Of a DNA stretch of 5,864 nucleotides, positions 1-5,830 are shown piece by piece. Source of the stretch: Lachnospiraceae bacterium (GTDB taxonomy: Bacteria; Bacillota; Clostridia; Lachnospirales; Lachnospiraceae); NCBI GenBank assembly GCA_900759225.1, contig CAAEUM010000247.1, positions 1 through 5,864 on the forward strand. The letters run 5' to 3'. The translations under genes and the position numbers were made by a program. A model generated the notes under the pieces. That model worked only from the letters and a program-made list of their open reading frames with translations, did no database searches and was not told the origin of the DNA. Position 1 is the stretch's first letter, and every line of letters begins with the position of its first letter.

Positions 1-1
1 G

Positions 2-1288
2 GATAAAATGGAGTATGTAAGCCACTTCTATATGGATTATCTGGGACAGAGCAGGTATGTGGGGATCCTGCAGTATGTCTATGAGGGGATAACCTTTTAT
101 TTTATTGATAATGAGAGTTATTTTAACGGGCCGAAGCCTTACGGGGACTGGTATTGGGATTTGGAGAAATTCTGTTTCTTCTGCCGTGCGGCATTGTCTG
201 CGCTGCCTGTGATCGGCTTTCAGCCTGATGTAGTCCACTGTCATGATTGGCAGACTGGATTGATACCTGTTTTATTAAAGGATAAGTTCCGTCAGGGCGA
301 ATTTTTCAGCAATATGAAGTCGGTTATTACCATTCATAACTTAAAATTCCAGGGTGTGTGGGACGTAAAGACAATACAGCGTTTTACAGAGCTGCCGGAT
401 TATTATTTTACGCCGGATAAGCTGGAGGCCTATAAGGACGGAAACCTGTTAAAGGGCGGAATTGTCTATGCAGATGCAATTACAACTGTAAGCAATACCT
501 ATGCGGAAGAGATCAAGATGCCGTTTTACGGAGAAGGCCTGGACGGGCTGATGCGCGCCAGGGCCGGAAGCCTTAGAGGCATTGTAAATGGAATCGATTA
601 TGATGATTTTAACCCGGAGACGGACAAGTATATTGCCCAGCAGTATAATGCAAAAAATTTCCGCAAGGAGAAATTGAAAAATAAAAAAGCGCTTCAGCAG
701 GAGCTGGGGCTTCCGGTGGATGAAAAGAAATTTATGGTGGGGATCGTATCCCGCCTGACAGACCAGAAGGGCCTGGATCTGATCCAGTGCGTTATGGATG
801 AGCTGTGCAGTGATGATATGCAGCTGGTGGTTTTGGGAACTGGTGACGAGCGCTATGAAAACATGTTCCGTCATTATGACTGGAAGTATCATGACAGGGT
901 TTCTGCTCAGATTTACTATTCAGAGGCCATGTCCCACAAGATTTATGCGGCCTGTGATGCTTTTTTGATGCCGTCTTTATTTGAACCATGCGGCCTCAGC
1001 CAGCTTATGGCCCTGAGGTATGGAACGGTTCCCATTGTAAGGGAAACAGGCGGTTTAAAGGATACGGTAGAGCCCTATAATGAGTATGAGGGAAGAGGGA
1101 CCGGCTTTTCATTCGCCAACTATAATGCCCATGAGATGCTGGGAAGTGTGCGTTATGCAAAGTACATTTATTACAGCAAACGCAGGGAGTGGAACAAGAT
1201 CATTGACAGAGCCATGGCAGCAGATTTTTCCTGGGGGACTTCGGCCAGCAAGTACCAGGAGCTTTATGACTGGCTGATCGGATATTGA
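2..1288 (+). CDS. glgA: Glycogen synthase (ADP-glucose type, GT5), 5'-truncated by window edge
   Basis: Transfers glucose from ADP-glucose to the non-reducing end of an alpha-1,4-glucan, in the cytoplasm. The frame is open to the window edge (Asp-Lys precede the first visible Met at base 8). Compared with typical ~477-residue GlgA proteins, about 50 N-terminal residues are missing, including the KTGGLADV-type ADP-glucose loop, so the Met at 8 is almost certainly internal. Counting from that Met: PDVVHCHDWQTG at 73-84; TIHNLKFQG at 108-116, whose H110 matches the conserved active-site His; NGIDYDDFNP at 194-203; VSRLTDQKG at 247-255, giving the conserved Arg249 and Lys254; and FEPCGL at 325-330, carrying Glu326 of the GT-B active site. 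The C-terminus looks complete (DWLIGY). The following membrane-protein gene starts 26 nt downstream, so the two are probably co-transcribed. The family call is very secure; only the 5' end is missing. Confidence 0.97.
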   Translation, partial: DKMEYVSHFYMDYLGQSRYVGILQYVYEGITFYFIDNESYFNGPKPYGDWYWDLEKFCFFCRAALSALPVIGFQPDVVHCHDWQTGLIPVLLKDKFRQGEFFSNMKSVITIHNLKFQGVWDVKTIQRFTELPDYYFTPDKLEAYKDGNLLKGGIVYADAITTVSNTYAEEIKMPFYGEGLDGLMRARAGSLRGIVNGIDYDDFNPETDKYIAQQYNAKNFRKEKLKNKKALQQELGLPVDEKKFMVGIVSRLTDQKGLDLIQCVMDELCSDDMQLVVLGTGDERYENMFRHYDWKYHDRVSAQIYYSEAMSHKIYAACDAFLMPSLFEPCGLSQLMALRYGTVPIVRETGGLKDTVEPYNEYEGRGTGFSFANYNAHEMLGSVRYAKYIYYSKRREWNKIIDRAMAADFSWGTSASKYQELYDWLIGY

Positions 1289-1297
1289 CGGCTCAAA

Positions 1298-1303
1298 AAG
1301 GAG
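1298..1303 (+). promoter_or_regulatory. Ribosome binding site that fixes the DUF212 start
   Basis: AAGGAG lies 11 nt upstream of the ATG at 1315. The frame is open further up, with TTG codons at 1285 (overlapping the glgA stop) and 1312. A start at 1285 would place this AAGGAG inside the coding region and add a non-conserved MTAQKGEERL-like leader, so ATG 1315 is preferred. Confidence 0.75.
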
Positions 1304-1314
1304 AGGAACGATTG

Positions 1315-1773
1315 ATGAGTATTTGGAATGAGATGCTTGGAAATCAGGTGCTTGTCAGCGCTGTGGTGGGATGGATCGTAGCCCAGGCATTGAAGACCAT
1401 GATTGACTGTGCGCTGAATAAAAGCTTTAATGCAGAGCGGCTGGTAGGTTCAGGGGGTATGCCGAGCTCACATTCTGCCACTGTGTGCGGCCTTACAACG
1501 GCATCGCTTTTGAAATTTGGTGCAGGGTCTTTTGAGTTTGCAGTTTCCTTTGTTGTGTCCATGGTAGTTATGTATGATGCCATTGGCGTGCGGAGAGAAA
1601 CAGGAAAACAGGCAAAGCTTTTAAATTCGATTCTCATGGAAAACCCCTTAAAGCTCAATGCGGAGGTCCTTGGAGAAAAGCTGAAGGAATATGTAGGTCA
1701 TACGCCGCTGCAGGTTTTGGCGGGCGCTATTTTGGGAATTGTACTGGCATTGCTTATTAACACTTGGTATTAA
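1315..1773 (+). CDS. Divergent PAP2 family membrane protein (DUF212, YuiD-like)
   Basis: A 152-residue protein of the DUF212 / divergent PAP2 family, whose best-known Firmicute member is B. subtilis YuiD. PAP2 relatives are phosphatidic-acid or polyprenyl-pyrophosphate phosphatases. The exact reaction of DUF212 proteins is not established, so no substrate is claimed. The visible signature is GGMPSSHSATV at 47-57 (the SxxxH-type PAP2 motif), YDAIGVRRETGKQAKLLN at 87-104 and GHTPLQVLAGAILGI at 128-142. Hydrophobic stretches near 10-28, 72-90 and 131-150 fit an integral membrane protein with the SSH and RRETG motifs between segments. Length is normal for the family. It sits 26 nt behind glgA and is followed at once by a terminator, so it is probably the last gene of the glgA transcript. 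No functional link to glycogen is obvious. Confidence 0.93.
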   Translation: MSIWNEMLGNQVLVSAVVGWIVAQALKTMIDCALNKSFNAERLVGSGGMPSSHSATVCGLTTASLLKFGAGSFEFAVSFVVSMVVMYDAIGVRRETGKQAKLLNSILMENPLKLNAEVLGEKLKEYVGHTPLQVLAGAILGIVLALLINTWY

Positions 1774-1776
1774 GGG

Positions 1777-1823
1777 AAAAGCGGCTGCGTCAACCGGATT
1801 GCCGGCGGGCGCAGCGGCTTTTT
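1777..1823 (+). terminator. Intrinsic terminator after the DUF212 gene
   Basis: The arms 1777-1791 and 1808-1822 pair over 15 positions with a single G-G mismatch (1783/1816) and one T-G wobble. The arm core is GCTGCG/CGCAGC and a nested CCGG/CCGG stem lies in the loop (1794-1797/1802-1805). The 3' arm ends in a five-T run (1819-1823) opposite four A's. It begins only four bases after the DUF212 stop codon and separates the glgA-DUF212 pair from maf. I found no convincing -35/-10 pair between it and maf. Confidence 0.88.
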
Positions 1824-1847
1824 GCTTAAGATTTAGAAAGGATACAA

Positions 1848-2462
1848 ATGGAAATAACCGATAAATGGATGGGCTGGCACGTGGTGCTGGCTTCAGCTTC
1901 ACCAAGGCGGAGGGAGCTTTTAGGACAGATAGGGATTGAGCCGGAGATAAGGCCCAGCAGCATGGAGGAGAGCTCTGAGGAAACCAGCCCGGAGGGACTG
2001 GTGATGGAACTTTCCAGGCAGAAGGCGGAAGATGTGGCTGCAGGATGCAGCCAGGGGACGATGGTGATCGGAGCTGATACAGTAGTGGCAGCAGGAGATG
2101 AGATTCTGGGAAAACCAGGTACACCTGAGCGCGCAGGTCAGATGATAGAGCGCCTTCAGGGGTGCAGCCATCAGGTCTATACAGGTGTTACAGTGCTTTT
2201 ATGCCTGGGTGGGGGAAAAACGCATGGGATCACCTTTGCAGAGCGCACAGAGGTGCATGTATACCCAATGACAGCATCGGAAATAAATGAGTATGCTCTA
2301 TGCGGCGAGCCGCTTGATAAGGCCGGCGCTTACGGGATCCAGGGGCGTTTTGCTGCATATATAAAGGGAATTGACGGAGATTATTCAAATGTGGTAGGAT
2401 TGCCCTTAGAGCGACTTTGCCAGGAGATAAAAGGCCTTTTGGAGGATCAGGAAAATGATTAA
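1848..2462 (+). CDS. maf: Maf family nucleotide pyrophosphatase (YhdE-like, dTTP/UTP type)
   Basis: Cytoplasmic nucleoside triphosphate pyrophosphatase of the Maf/HAM1-like fold, thought to hydrolyse non-canonical or surplus nucleotides; Maf overexpression in B. subtilis blocks septation. Motifs in order: SASPRRRELL at 16-25, GADTVV at 75-80 (with the catalytic-type Asp76), GKPGTPERA at 88-96, HQVYTGV at 108-114, KAGAYGIQG at 158-166 and GDYSNVVGLP at 177-186. The KAGAYGIQG and GDYxNVVGLP forms resemble the YhdE (dTTP/UTP) branch rather than the YceF (m7GTP) branch; substrate preference is inferred from this. Length (204 aa) is slightly above the usual ~190-200 because of a ten-residue leader before HVVLASASPRR. 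The ATG at 1848 is chosen for its GAAAGGAT site a few bases upstream; an in-frame ATG at 1869 is the alternative. Its last 8 nt overlap the next gene. The mreB/minD neighbours often seen with maf in Firmicutes are absent here. Confidence 0.96.
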   Translation: MEITDKWMGWHVVLASASPRRRELLGQIGIEPEIRPSSMEESSEETSPEGLVMELSRQKAEDVAAGCSQGTMVIGADTVVAAGDEILGKPGTPERAGQMIERLQGCSHQVYTGVTVLLCLGGGKTHGITFAERTEVHVYPMTASEINEYALCGEPLDKAGAYGIQGRFAAYIKGIDGDYSNVVGLPLERLCQEIKGLLEDQEND

Positions 2463-3240
2463 GCTGATTGTATCGGATGTAGATGGGACTCTCGTCCCGG
2501 ATGGCACCAGGGATGTAAATCCGGAGCTGTTTGAAACAATTTTAAAGCTTCGGGAAAAGGGAATCCAGTTTGCAGTGGCCAGCGGAAGGCCATGGAGCAG
2601 CGTGGAAGCGACCTTCGAGCCGATCAAGAAAAAAATATTTTATATTGCCAATAATGGAGGCTATCTGGGCTGCTGCGGCAGGAGCCTCTATGTCCATTCC
2701 ATGGACCGGCAGGTGGTACGGCGTCTGATTGAGGCAGTGCGCCGCAGGCCGGATCTGGATGTGAATTATGCAGGCCCGGACTGTGATTACATGGACAGCT
2801 CTAATGAGGCTCTTTATCAGTGGATGACGGAGGGCTACAAAATCAAGGTAAAGCGGGTAAAGGATTTGCTGGAGCTGACGGAGCCATGTGTGAAGCTGTC
2901 TATTTTTAAGTCCTCCGGAGTGGAGGAGGCTGCCAGGGATATTTATGATGAATTTAAGGATGTAGTGCAGATGTCCTGTGCCGGTGATATGTGGATGGAC
3001 AGCATGGCTCCGGGCGTTAATAAGGGAATGGCGGTAAAGACCATACAGGATAGCCTGGGGATCTTGCCGAAGGAGACTATGGCTTTTGGGGATCAGCTAA
3101 ATGACCTGGAAATGCTGGGGCAGGCTTACTACAGCTTTGCAGTATCAAATGCCAGGGAAGAAATACGCAGGGCAGCCAGATTCCATGCAGACAGTAATGT
3201 AAATGACGGCGTATTAAAGATTTTAAAGAATCTGCTGTGA
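2455..3240 (+). CDS. Cof-type HAD-IIB family hydrolase
   Basis: A 261-residue cytoplasmic phosphatase of the haloacid dehalogenase superfamily, Cof/YidA-like subfamily IIB. These enzymes dephosphorylate sugar phosphates, nucleotides or cofactor phosphates through an aspartyl-phosphate intermediate; the substrate cannot be read from sequence. Motif I is SDVDGTLV at 7-14 (nucleophile Asp8, acid/base Asp10), motif II ASGRPW at 42-47 (Ser43), motif III the Lys in NKGMAV at 189-194 (Lys190), and motif IV GDQLNDLEML at 212-221 (metal ligands Asp213 and Asp217). The region between motifs II and III (about 80-185) is the IIB cap. All catalytic residues are present. The ATG overlaps the maf stop by 8 nt, with GGAGG at 2441-2445 inside maf, which suggests translational coupling. 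It lies in one unit with maf and the downstream lipoprotein gene. A house-cleaning role alongside Maf is an attractive but unproven inference. Confidence 0.95.
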   Translation: MIKLIVSDVDGTLVPDGTRDVNPELFETILKLREKGIQFAVASGRPWSSVEATFEPIKKKIFYIANNGGYLGCCGRSLYVHSMDRQVVRRLIEAVRRRPDLDVNYAGPDCDYMDSSNEALYQWMTEGYKIKVKRVKDLLELTEPCVKLSIFKSSGVEEAARDIYDEFKDVVQMSCAGDMWMDSMAPGVNKGMAVKTIQDSLGILPKETMAFGDQLNDLEMLGQAYYSFAVSNAREEIRRAARFHADSNVNDGVLKILKNLL

Positions 3241-3246
3241 AAGGAG
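3241..3246 (+). promoter_or_regulatory. Ribosome binding site supporting a GTG start
   Basis: AAGGAG begins immediately after the HAD stop codon and sits 7 nt before GTG 3254. The ATG at 3247 is out of frame with the lipoprotein reading frame. The GTG gives a proper basic N-terminus and signal peptide, so the non-ATG start is well supported. Confidence 0.8.
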
Positions 3247-3253
3247 ATGTGCA

Positions 3254-4237
3254 GTGGGTTTTAGAAGAAACAGGACGTGGTTCCTCAGCTTTTTTGCGGT
3301 GTGCTGCATGGCTGTATTGGCGCTTTCCGGATGCAGGGATTCTGCTTCTGCCAGAACCTCAGAGCGTATGGCAGCTGCAGATTATACATATGGTCAGATG
3401 ATGACCATAGCGGCGACAGAGCGGAACCGGTATCAAAATGTATACACAAGCCAGCTCTGGTCCGTAGAGTTGGATGAAAGCGGAGGAACCTTTGAAACAA
3501 AGCTTAAGGAACAGGTGGAACGTTTTCTGGTGGAGCTGGAAACAGTAAGCCTTATGGCGGAGGAGAAGGAGGTAAGTCTTTCGCGGCAGGAAAAGGATGA
3601 GGTGAAGAAGCTGTCCCAGGAATATTTTTCAGGCCTTTCTCAGGGGGATAAGGCCTATATGCAGGCCTCACAGGATGAAATCTATGAACTTTACAGCAAG
3701 TATTGTCTGGCAGGTAAGCTGGTGACGGGCTTGACGGAGCATGAAAATCTGGAGGTCAGTGATGCGGAGGCAAAGGTTATCCATATCCAGCAGATTGCCT
3801 GTGGTACCAGGGAGGAAGCGGAAGCTGTTTTAGAGCAGGTGCGTCAGGAAAAAGCAGACTTTTTAGCCATTGCTGAGAAGAGATCAGGTGACAGCCAGAT
3901 TGAATATACACTGGAATGGAGTGAATCCATGGACGGGCTGGAGCAGCGGGCCTTTGGCCTGGAGCAGGATGAGATCAGCGGAATTATAGAGGAAAATGGG
4001 AAATTTTATATCCAGAAGTGTGTCAATGCCTATGACCAGGAGGCGACGGCAGCCAGAAAGAGCCGCCTTGAGCAGGAAAAACGTACCAGGGCATTCAGGT
4101 CGATTTATGACAGCTTTGCAGCGGAGCATGAAGTTGTACTGGATCAGGAAATATGGGGAAAGGTGGATTTTTCCGGAGGAGAGGACTGTACATCTGATAA
4201 CTTTTTTCAGTTATATCAGAGTTATTTTGGAGCATAG
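3254..4237 (+). CDS. Parvulin-like (PpiC/SurA/PrsA-type) peptidyl-prolyl isomerase lipoprotein
   Basis: Predicted membrane-anchored extracytoplasmic foldase of 327 residues. The N-terminus is a lipoprotein signal peptide: basic MGFRRNR, a hydrophobic stretch at 9-23, then lipobox LSGC at 24-27, so Cys27 would be lipidated and residue 28 onward lies outside the membrane. Residues about 70-170 are helical and charged, as in the SurA/PrsA N-terminal chaperone region. Residues about 174-258 match a parvulin domain: VIHIQQIACGTREEAEAVLE with the conserved His177, DFLAIAEKRSGDS, AFGLEQDEISGIIEENGKFYIQKCV. The usual GG-x-LG-x-F segment in the middle of the domain is not recognisable, and the second conserved His near the end is a Tyr (GKFYIQ). 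Catalytic activity is therefore uncertain while chaperone function remains possible. A charged helical tail (about 262-295) follows. The gene starts 13 nt after the HAD gene, in the same operon. Translation starts at GTG. Confidence 0.88.
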   Translation: MGFRRNRTWFLSFFAVCCMAVLALSGCRDSASARTSERMAAADYTYGQMMTIAATERNRYQNVYTSQLWSVELDESGGTFETKLKEQVERFLVELETVSLMAEEKEVSLSRQEKDEVKKLSQEYFSGLSQGDKAYMQASQDEIYELYSKYCLAGKLVTGLTEHENLEVSDAEAKVIHIQQIACGTREEAEAVLEQVRQEKADFLAIAEKRSGDSQIEYTLEWSESMDGLEQRAFGLEQDEISGIIEENGKFYIQKCVNAYDQEATAARKSRLEQEKRTRAFRSIYDSFAAEHEVVLDQEIWGKVDFSGGEDCTSDNFFQLYQSYFGA

Positions 4238-4247
4238 GAAGATGTAT

Positions 4248-4266
4248 GGCTGAACGGATACTTTTT
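4248..4266 (-). repeat. Diverged, inverted fragment of the repeat found downstream of eno
   Basis: On the + strand this reads GGCTGAAC-GGATAC-TTTTT. It matches about 16 of 19 positions of the reverse complement of the repeat copy at 5791-5813. It lies just after the lipoprotein stop codon. The match was made by eye between distant parts of the window and includes a T-rich end, so the relationship is probable rather than certain. Confidence 0.5.
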
Positions 4267-4289
4267 ACATAGACCTTATACATAAAAGC

Positions 4290-4320
4290 TTGAAAAAAAG
4301 CCATCTTAGTATCATAGAAT
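4290..4320 (+). promoter_or_regulatory. Possible eno promoter (weak)
   Basis: TTGAAA at 4290-4295 and TAGAAT at 4315-4320 each match a sigma-A box at five of six positions, but the 19-nt spacer is longer than the preferred 17. Transcription would start near 4327, leaving about 30 nt of leader that includes the Shine-Dalgarno. No better pair was found in the 119-nt gap. Confidence 0.35.
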
Positions 4321-4356
4321 GCCGTCAGGCATATGTGATAACAGGAGGGCTTTTTT
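4294..4356 (+). promoter_or_regulatory. Long hairpin over the eno ribosome binding site
   Basis: The two halves are complementary along almost their whole length. AAAAAAGCC (4294-4302) pairs with GGCTTTTTT (4348-4356); TCTT (4304-4307) pairs with AGGA (4343-4346); TATCATA (4310-4316) pairs with TGTGATA (4334-4340); ATGCC (4319-4323) pairs with GGCAT (4328-4332), around loop GTCA. That is about 25 pairs, two of them wobbles, with small internal mismatches. The eno Shine-Dalgarno AGGAGG (4343-4348) is inside the 3' arm and the hairpin ends one base before the ATG. It could hide the ribosome site in read-through RNA, act as an intrinsic terminator for the upstream operon (six T's at its end), or both. 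The pairing is seen directly; the function is inferred. Confidence 0.6.
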
Positions 4357-5628
4357 ATGTTGGATGGATTGAAGATCAAAGGTGTCTGCGGAAGGGAAAT
4401 ATTAGATTCAAGGGGGAACCCTACCGTAGAGGTGGAAATATGCCTTGAAGGCGGTGCTGTGGGACGGGCAGCTGTGCCATCTGGAGCATCTACAGGCCGT
4501 TACGAGGCAGTGGAGCTTAGGGATGGCGGGGAGCGCTATAATGGTATGGGGGTAAGGCAGGCGGTACAGAATGTTAATGAGATTCTTGGAAGTGCGGTGA
4601 TATCTCAGTGCGCGCTGGAGCAGAGGCGTATAGACAGCCTGCTCTGTGAGGCAGATGGAACGGAAAATAAAGAAAAACTGGGAGCCAATGCAATCCTGGG
4701 GGTATCCATGGCAGCGGCCCGGGCAGCAGCAAATGGCCTTAATATGCCGCTTTACCGCTATTTGGGAGGCATTTATGCATGTAAGCTTCCGATTCCCATG
4801 ATGAATATTTTAAATGGTGGGAAGCATGCGGATAATACGGTGGATCTGCAGGAATTTATGATAATGCCCTTAAAAGCTGGAAATTTCAGCGAAGGGCTGC
4901 GGATGTGCGTCAAGGTGTACCATACCTTAAAGGGACTGCTTTTAGGAGATGGTTACAGCACAGGTGTGGGAGACGAAGGCGGTTTTGCTCCGGACTTAAG
5001 GGATTCAGCCCAGGCCCTGTCCTATCTTGTGCGCGCTATGGAAATGGCAGGGCTGCGGCCGGGGGAGGATATGGGGATTGCCATCGATGCTGCATCCAGC
5101 GAGCTCTACGATGAAACTACAGGACTTTATCTGTTTCCGGGAGAGAGCACTATGTCAGGGCAGCAGATTCACAGAAGCTCCGGGGAAATGATTGATTATT
5201 ACAGCAGTCTTATGGGGCGGTTTCCAATCTGTTCGCTGGAGGATGGGCTCTTTGAGGAAGATTGGGAAGGCTGGAAAGAACTTACAAAAGTTTTAGGGTC
5301 ACGCATCCAGCTGGTAGGAGATGATCTGTTTGTCACAAACCCGAAGCGCCTTCAAAGAGGGATTCAGGAGGAGGCTGGGAATGCGGTTTTGGTAAAGGTG
5401 AATCAGATTGGAACATTGACGGAAAGCTTTGAGGCGATCGAACTTGCAAAGCGGGCGGGATTTGGAACTATATTGTCCCATCGTTCCGGAGAAACGGAGG
5501 ATTCTATCATTGCAGATATTGCAGTGGCAGTAAATGCAGGACAGATTAAAACAGGGGCCCCCTGCCGTTCTGACCGGGCGGCAAAATATAATCAGCTTCT
5601 GCGGATCGAGGAAAGTCTTGGGATGTAA
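4357..5628 (+). CDS. eno: Enolase (phosphopyruvate hydratase)
   Basis: Converts 2-phosphoglycerate to phosphoenolpyruvate in glycolysis; cytoplasmic, Mg-dependent. The 423 residues are close to the usual ~430. N-terminal domain: [17 protein letters not shown] at 12-28 and [10 protein letters not shown] at 41-50 (mobile loop). Barrel: [20 protein letters not shown] at 152-171, [12 protein letters not shown] at 203-214, [14 protein letters not shown] at 293-306, VGDDLFVTN at 320-328, [13 protein letters not shown] at 345-357, [10 protein letters not shown] at 373-382 and GQIKTGAP at 395-402. Catalytic and metal residues are all in place: Glu166, Glu207, Asp244, Glu295, Asp322, Lys347, His375 and Lys398. 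The C-terminus stops at IEESLGM, without the longer tail many bacterial enolases carry, and several normally fixed positions differ slightly (Cys403 in GAPCRSDR). ATG 4357 has AGGAGG 8 nt upstream. It is flanked by hairpins on both sides and so is probably a single-gene transcript. Whether it is the only eno in the genome cannot be told here. Confidence 0.97.
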   Translation: MLDGLKIKGVCGREILDSRGNPTVEVEICLEGGAVGRAAVPSGASTGRYEAVELRDGGERYNGMGVRQAVQNVNEILGSAVISQCALEQRRIDSLLCEADGTENKEKLGANAILGVSMAAARAAANGLNMPLYRYLGGIYACKLPIPMMNILNGGKHADNTVDLQEFMIMPLKAGNFSEGLRMCVKVYHTLKGLLLGDGYSTGVGDEGGFAPDLRDSAQALSYLVRAMEMAGLRPGEDMGIAIDAASSELYDETTGLYLFPGESTMSGQQIHRSSGEMIDYYSSLMGRFPICSLEDGLFEEDWEGWKELTKVLGSRIQLVGDDLFVTNPKRLQRGIQEEAGNAVLVKVNQIGTLTESFEAIELAKRAGFGTILSHRSGETEDSIIADIAVAVNAGQIKTGAPCRSDRAAKYNQLLRIEESLGM

Positions 5629-5634
5629 AAATGT

Positions 5635-5663
5635 AAAAAGGGGGCTGCAAAGCCTGCCTTTTT
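5635..5663 (+). terminator. Intrinsic terminator of eno
   Basis: AAAAAGGGGGCT (5635-5646) pairs with AGCCT-CCTTTTT (5651-5663) with one bulged G at 5657, around a GCAA loop. The 3' arm ends in five T's. It begins six bases after the eno stop. The A-run opposite the T-run means it could also stop transcription coming from the right. Confidence 0.87.
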
Positions 5664-5687
5664 GTTCCGGCAAAGTAACGGTTACCG

Positions 5688-5709
5688 AAAAATAAGTAAC
5701 AGTTCAGCC
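5688..5709 (+). repeat. Direct repeat copy 1 (core AAGTAACAGTTCAGCC)
   Basis: The core at 5694-5709 is identical over 16 nt to 5798-5813. Both copies are preceded by AAAAAT and differ only by one A in the lead-in. A degenerate relative, GTAACGGTTAC (itself palindromic around a central G), sits just upstream at 5675-5685. Confidence 0.85.
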
Positions 5710-5790
5710 AGGGGGCATCTTCTTAGTGCGGCTGCACCGCACTAAGAAGCATCAGATGTCCATCAATTTTCCCGCCCTCGGAACTGTTAC
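5696..5790. repeat. Imperfect long inverted repeat with nested perfect hairpin
   Basis: The outer arms GTAACAGTTC (5696-5705) and GAACTGTTAC (5781-5790) are exact inverted repeats of 10 bp. Inside them AGGG+GG (5710-5715 region) faces CC+CCCT (5772-5778) with small bulges. GGGCAT (5713-5718) can alternatively pair with ATGTCC (5756-5761). At the centre CTTCTTAGTGCGG (5719-5731) pairs perfectly with CCGCACTAAGAAG (5737-5749) around CTGCA. It contains no credible coding sequence. It resembles a small palindromic interspersed element, but no transposase or family name can be assigned from sequence alone. Confidence 0.75.
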
Positions 5791-5809
5791 AAAAATAAAG
5801 TAACAGTTC
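5781..5809. repeat. Alternative hairpin shared with repeat copy 2
   Basis: GAACTGTTAC (5781-5790) pairs perfectly over 10 bp with GTAACAGTTC (5800-5809), across a nine-base A/T loop. This uses the same left arm as the larger inverted repeat, so the two structures exclude each other. Confidence 0.75.
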
Positions 5810-5813
5810 AGCC
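5791..5813 (+). repeat. Direct repeat copy 2 (core AAGTAACAGTTCAGCC)
   Basis: Second copy, with the 16-nt core at 5798-5813, offset by 104 nt from copy 1. Its last three bases (GCC) also begin the next small hairpin. Confidence 0.85.
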
Positions 5814-5826
5814 TTATAGTTAAGGC
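5811..5826. repeat. Small perfect hairpin
   Basis: GCCTTA (5811-5816) and TAAGGC (5821-5826) form a 6-bp perfect stem around TAGT. There is no T-run after it, so it is not a terminator on the + strand. Confidence 0.55.
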
Positions 5827-5830
5827 AACG

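Noticed and set aside
449..892. Reverse-strand open frame of 147 codons inside glgA
   Set aside because: It lies fully antisense to a strongly conserved GT5 coding region and shows no domain of its own.
1285..1314. TTG start for the DUF212 gene overlapping the glgA stop by 4 nt
   Set aside because: It would put the AAGGAG ribosome site inside the coding region and add residues not typical of the family; ATG 1315 is better placed.
1804..1832. Promoter for maf using TAAGAT at 1827-1832
   Set aside because: There is no -35-like sequence at the right distance (GGCGGG occupies it), and the region is part of the terminator hairpin.
1648..2124. Reverse-strand open frame of 158 codons across the DUF212 end, terminator and maf start
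   Set aside because: It overlaps two confidently identified genes and a terminator, and its proline/serine-rich composition is that of an antisense frame.
4239..4308. Weak long-range pairing of AAGATG..GCT (4239-4251) with AGCCATCTT as a terminator for the lipoprotein gene
   Set aside because: It needs a 4-nt bulge and a loop of nearly 50 nt, has no T-run after it, and competes with the much better 4294-4356 hairpin.
5299..5673. Reverse-strand open frame of 124 codons over the eno 3' end and terminator
   Set aside because: It is antisense to conserved enolase motifs and would start inside or beyond the terminator hairpin, with no recognisable protein.
5756..5803. 15-codon open frame ATG...TAA inside the palindromic region
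   Set aside because: There is no Shine-Dalgarno at a sensible distance, it lies within inverted-repeat sequence, and the product resembles nothing recognisable.
5675..5813. Possible CRISPR-like array from the repeated GTAAC motifs
   Set aside because: Only two full direct copies exist, the intervening sequence is palindromic, one copy is inverted and no cas gene is present.
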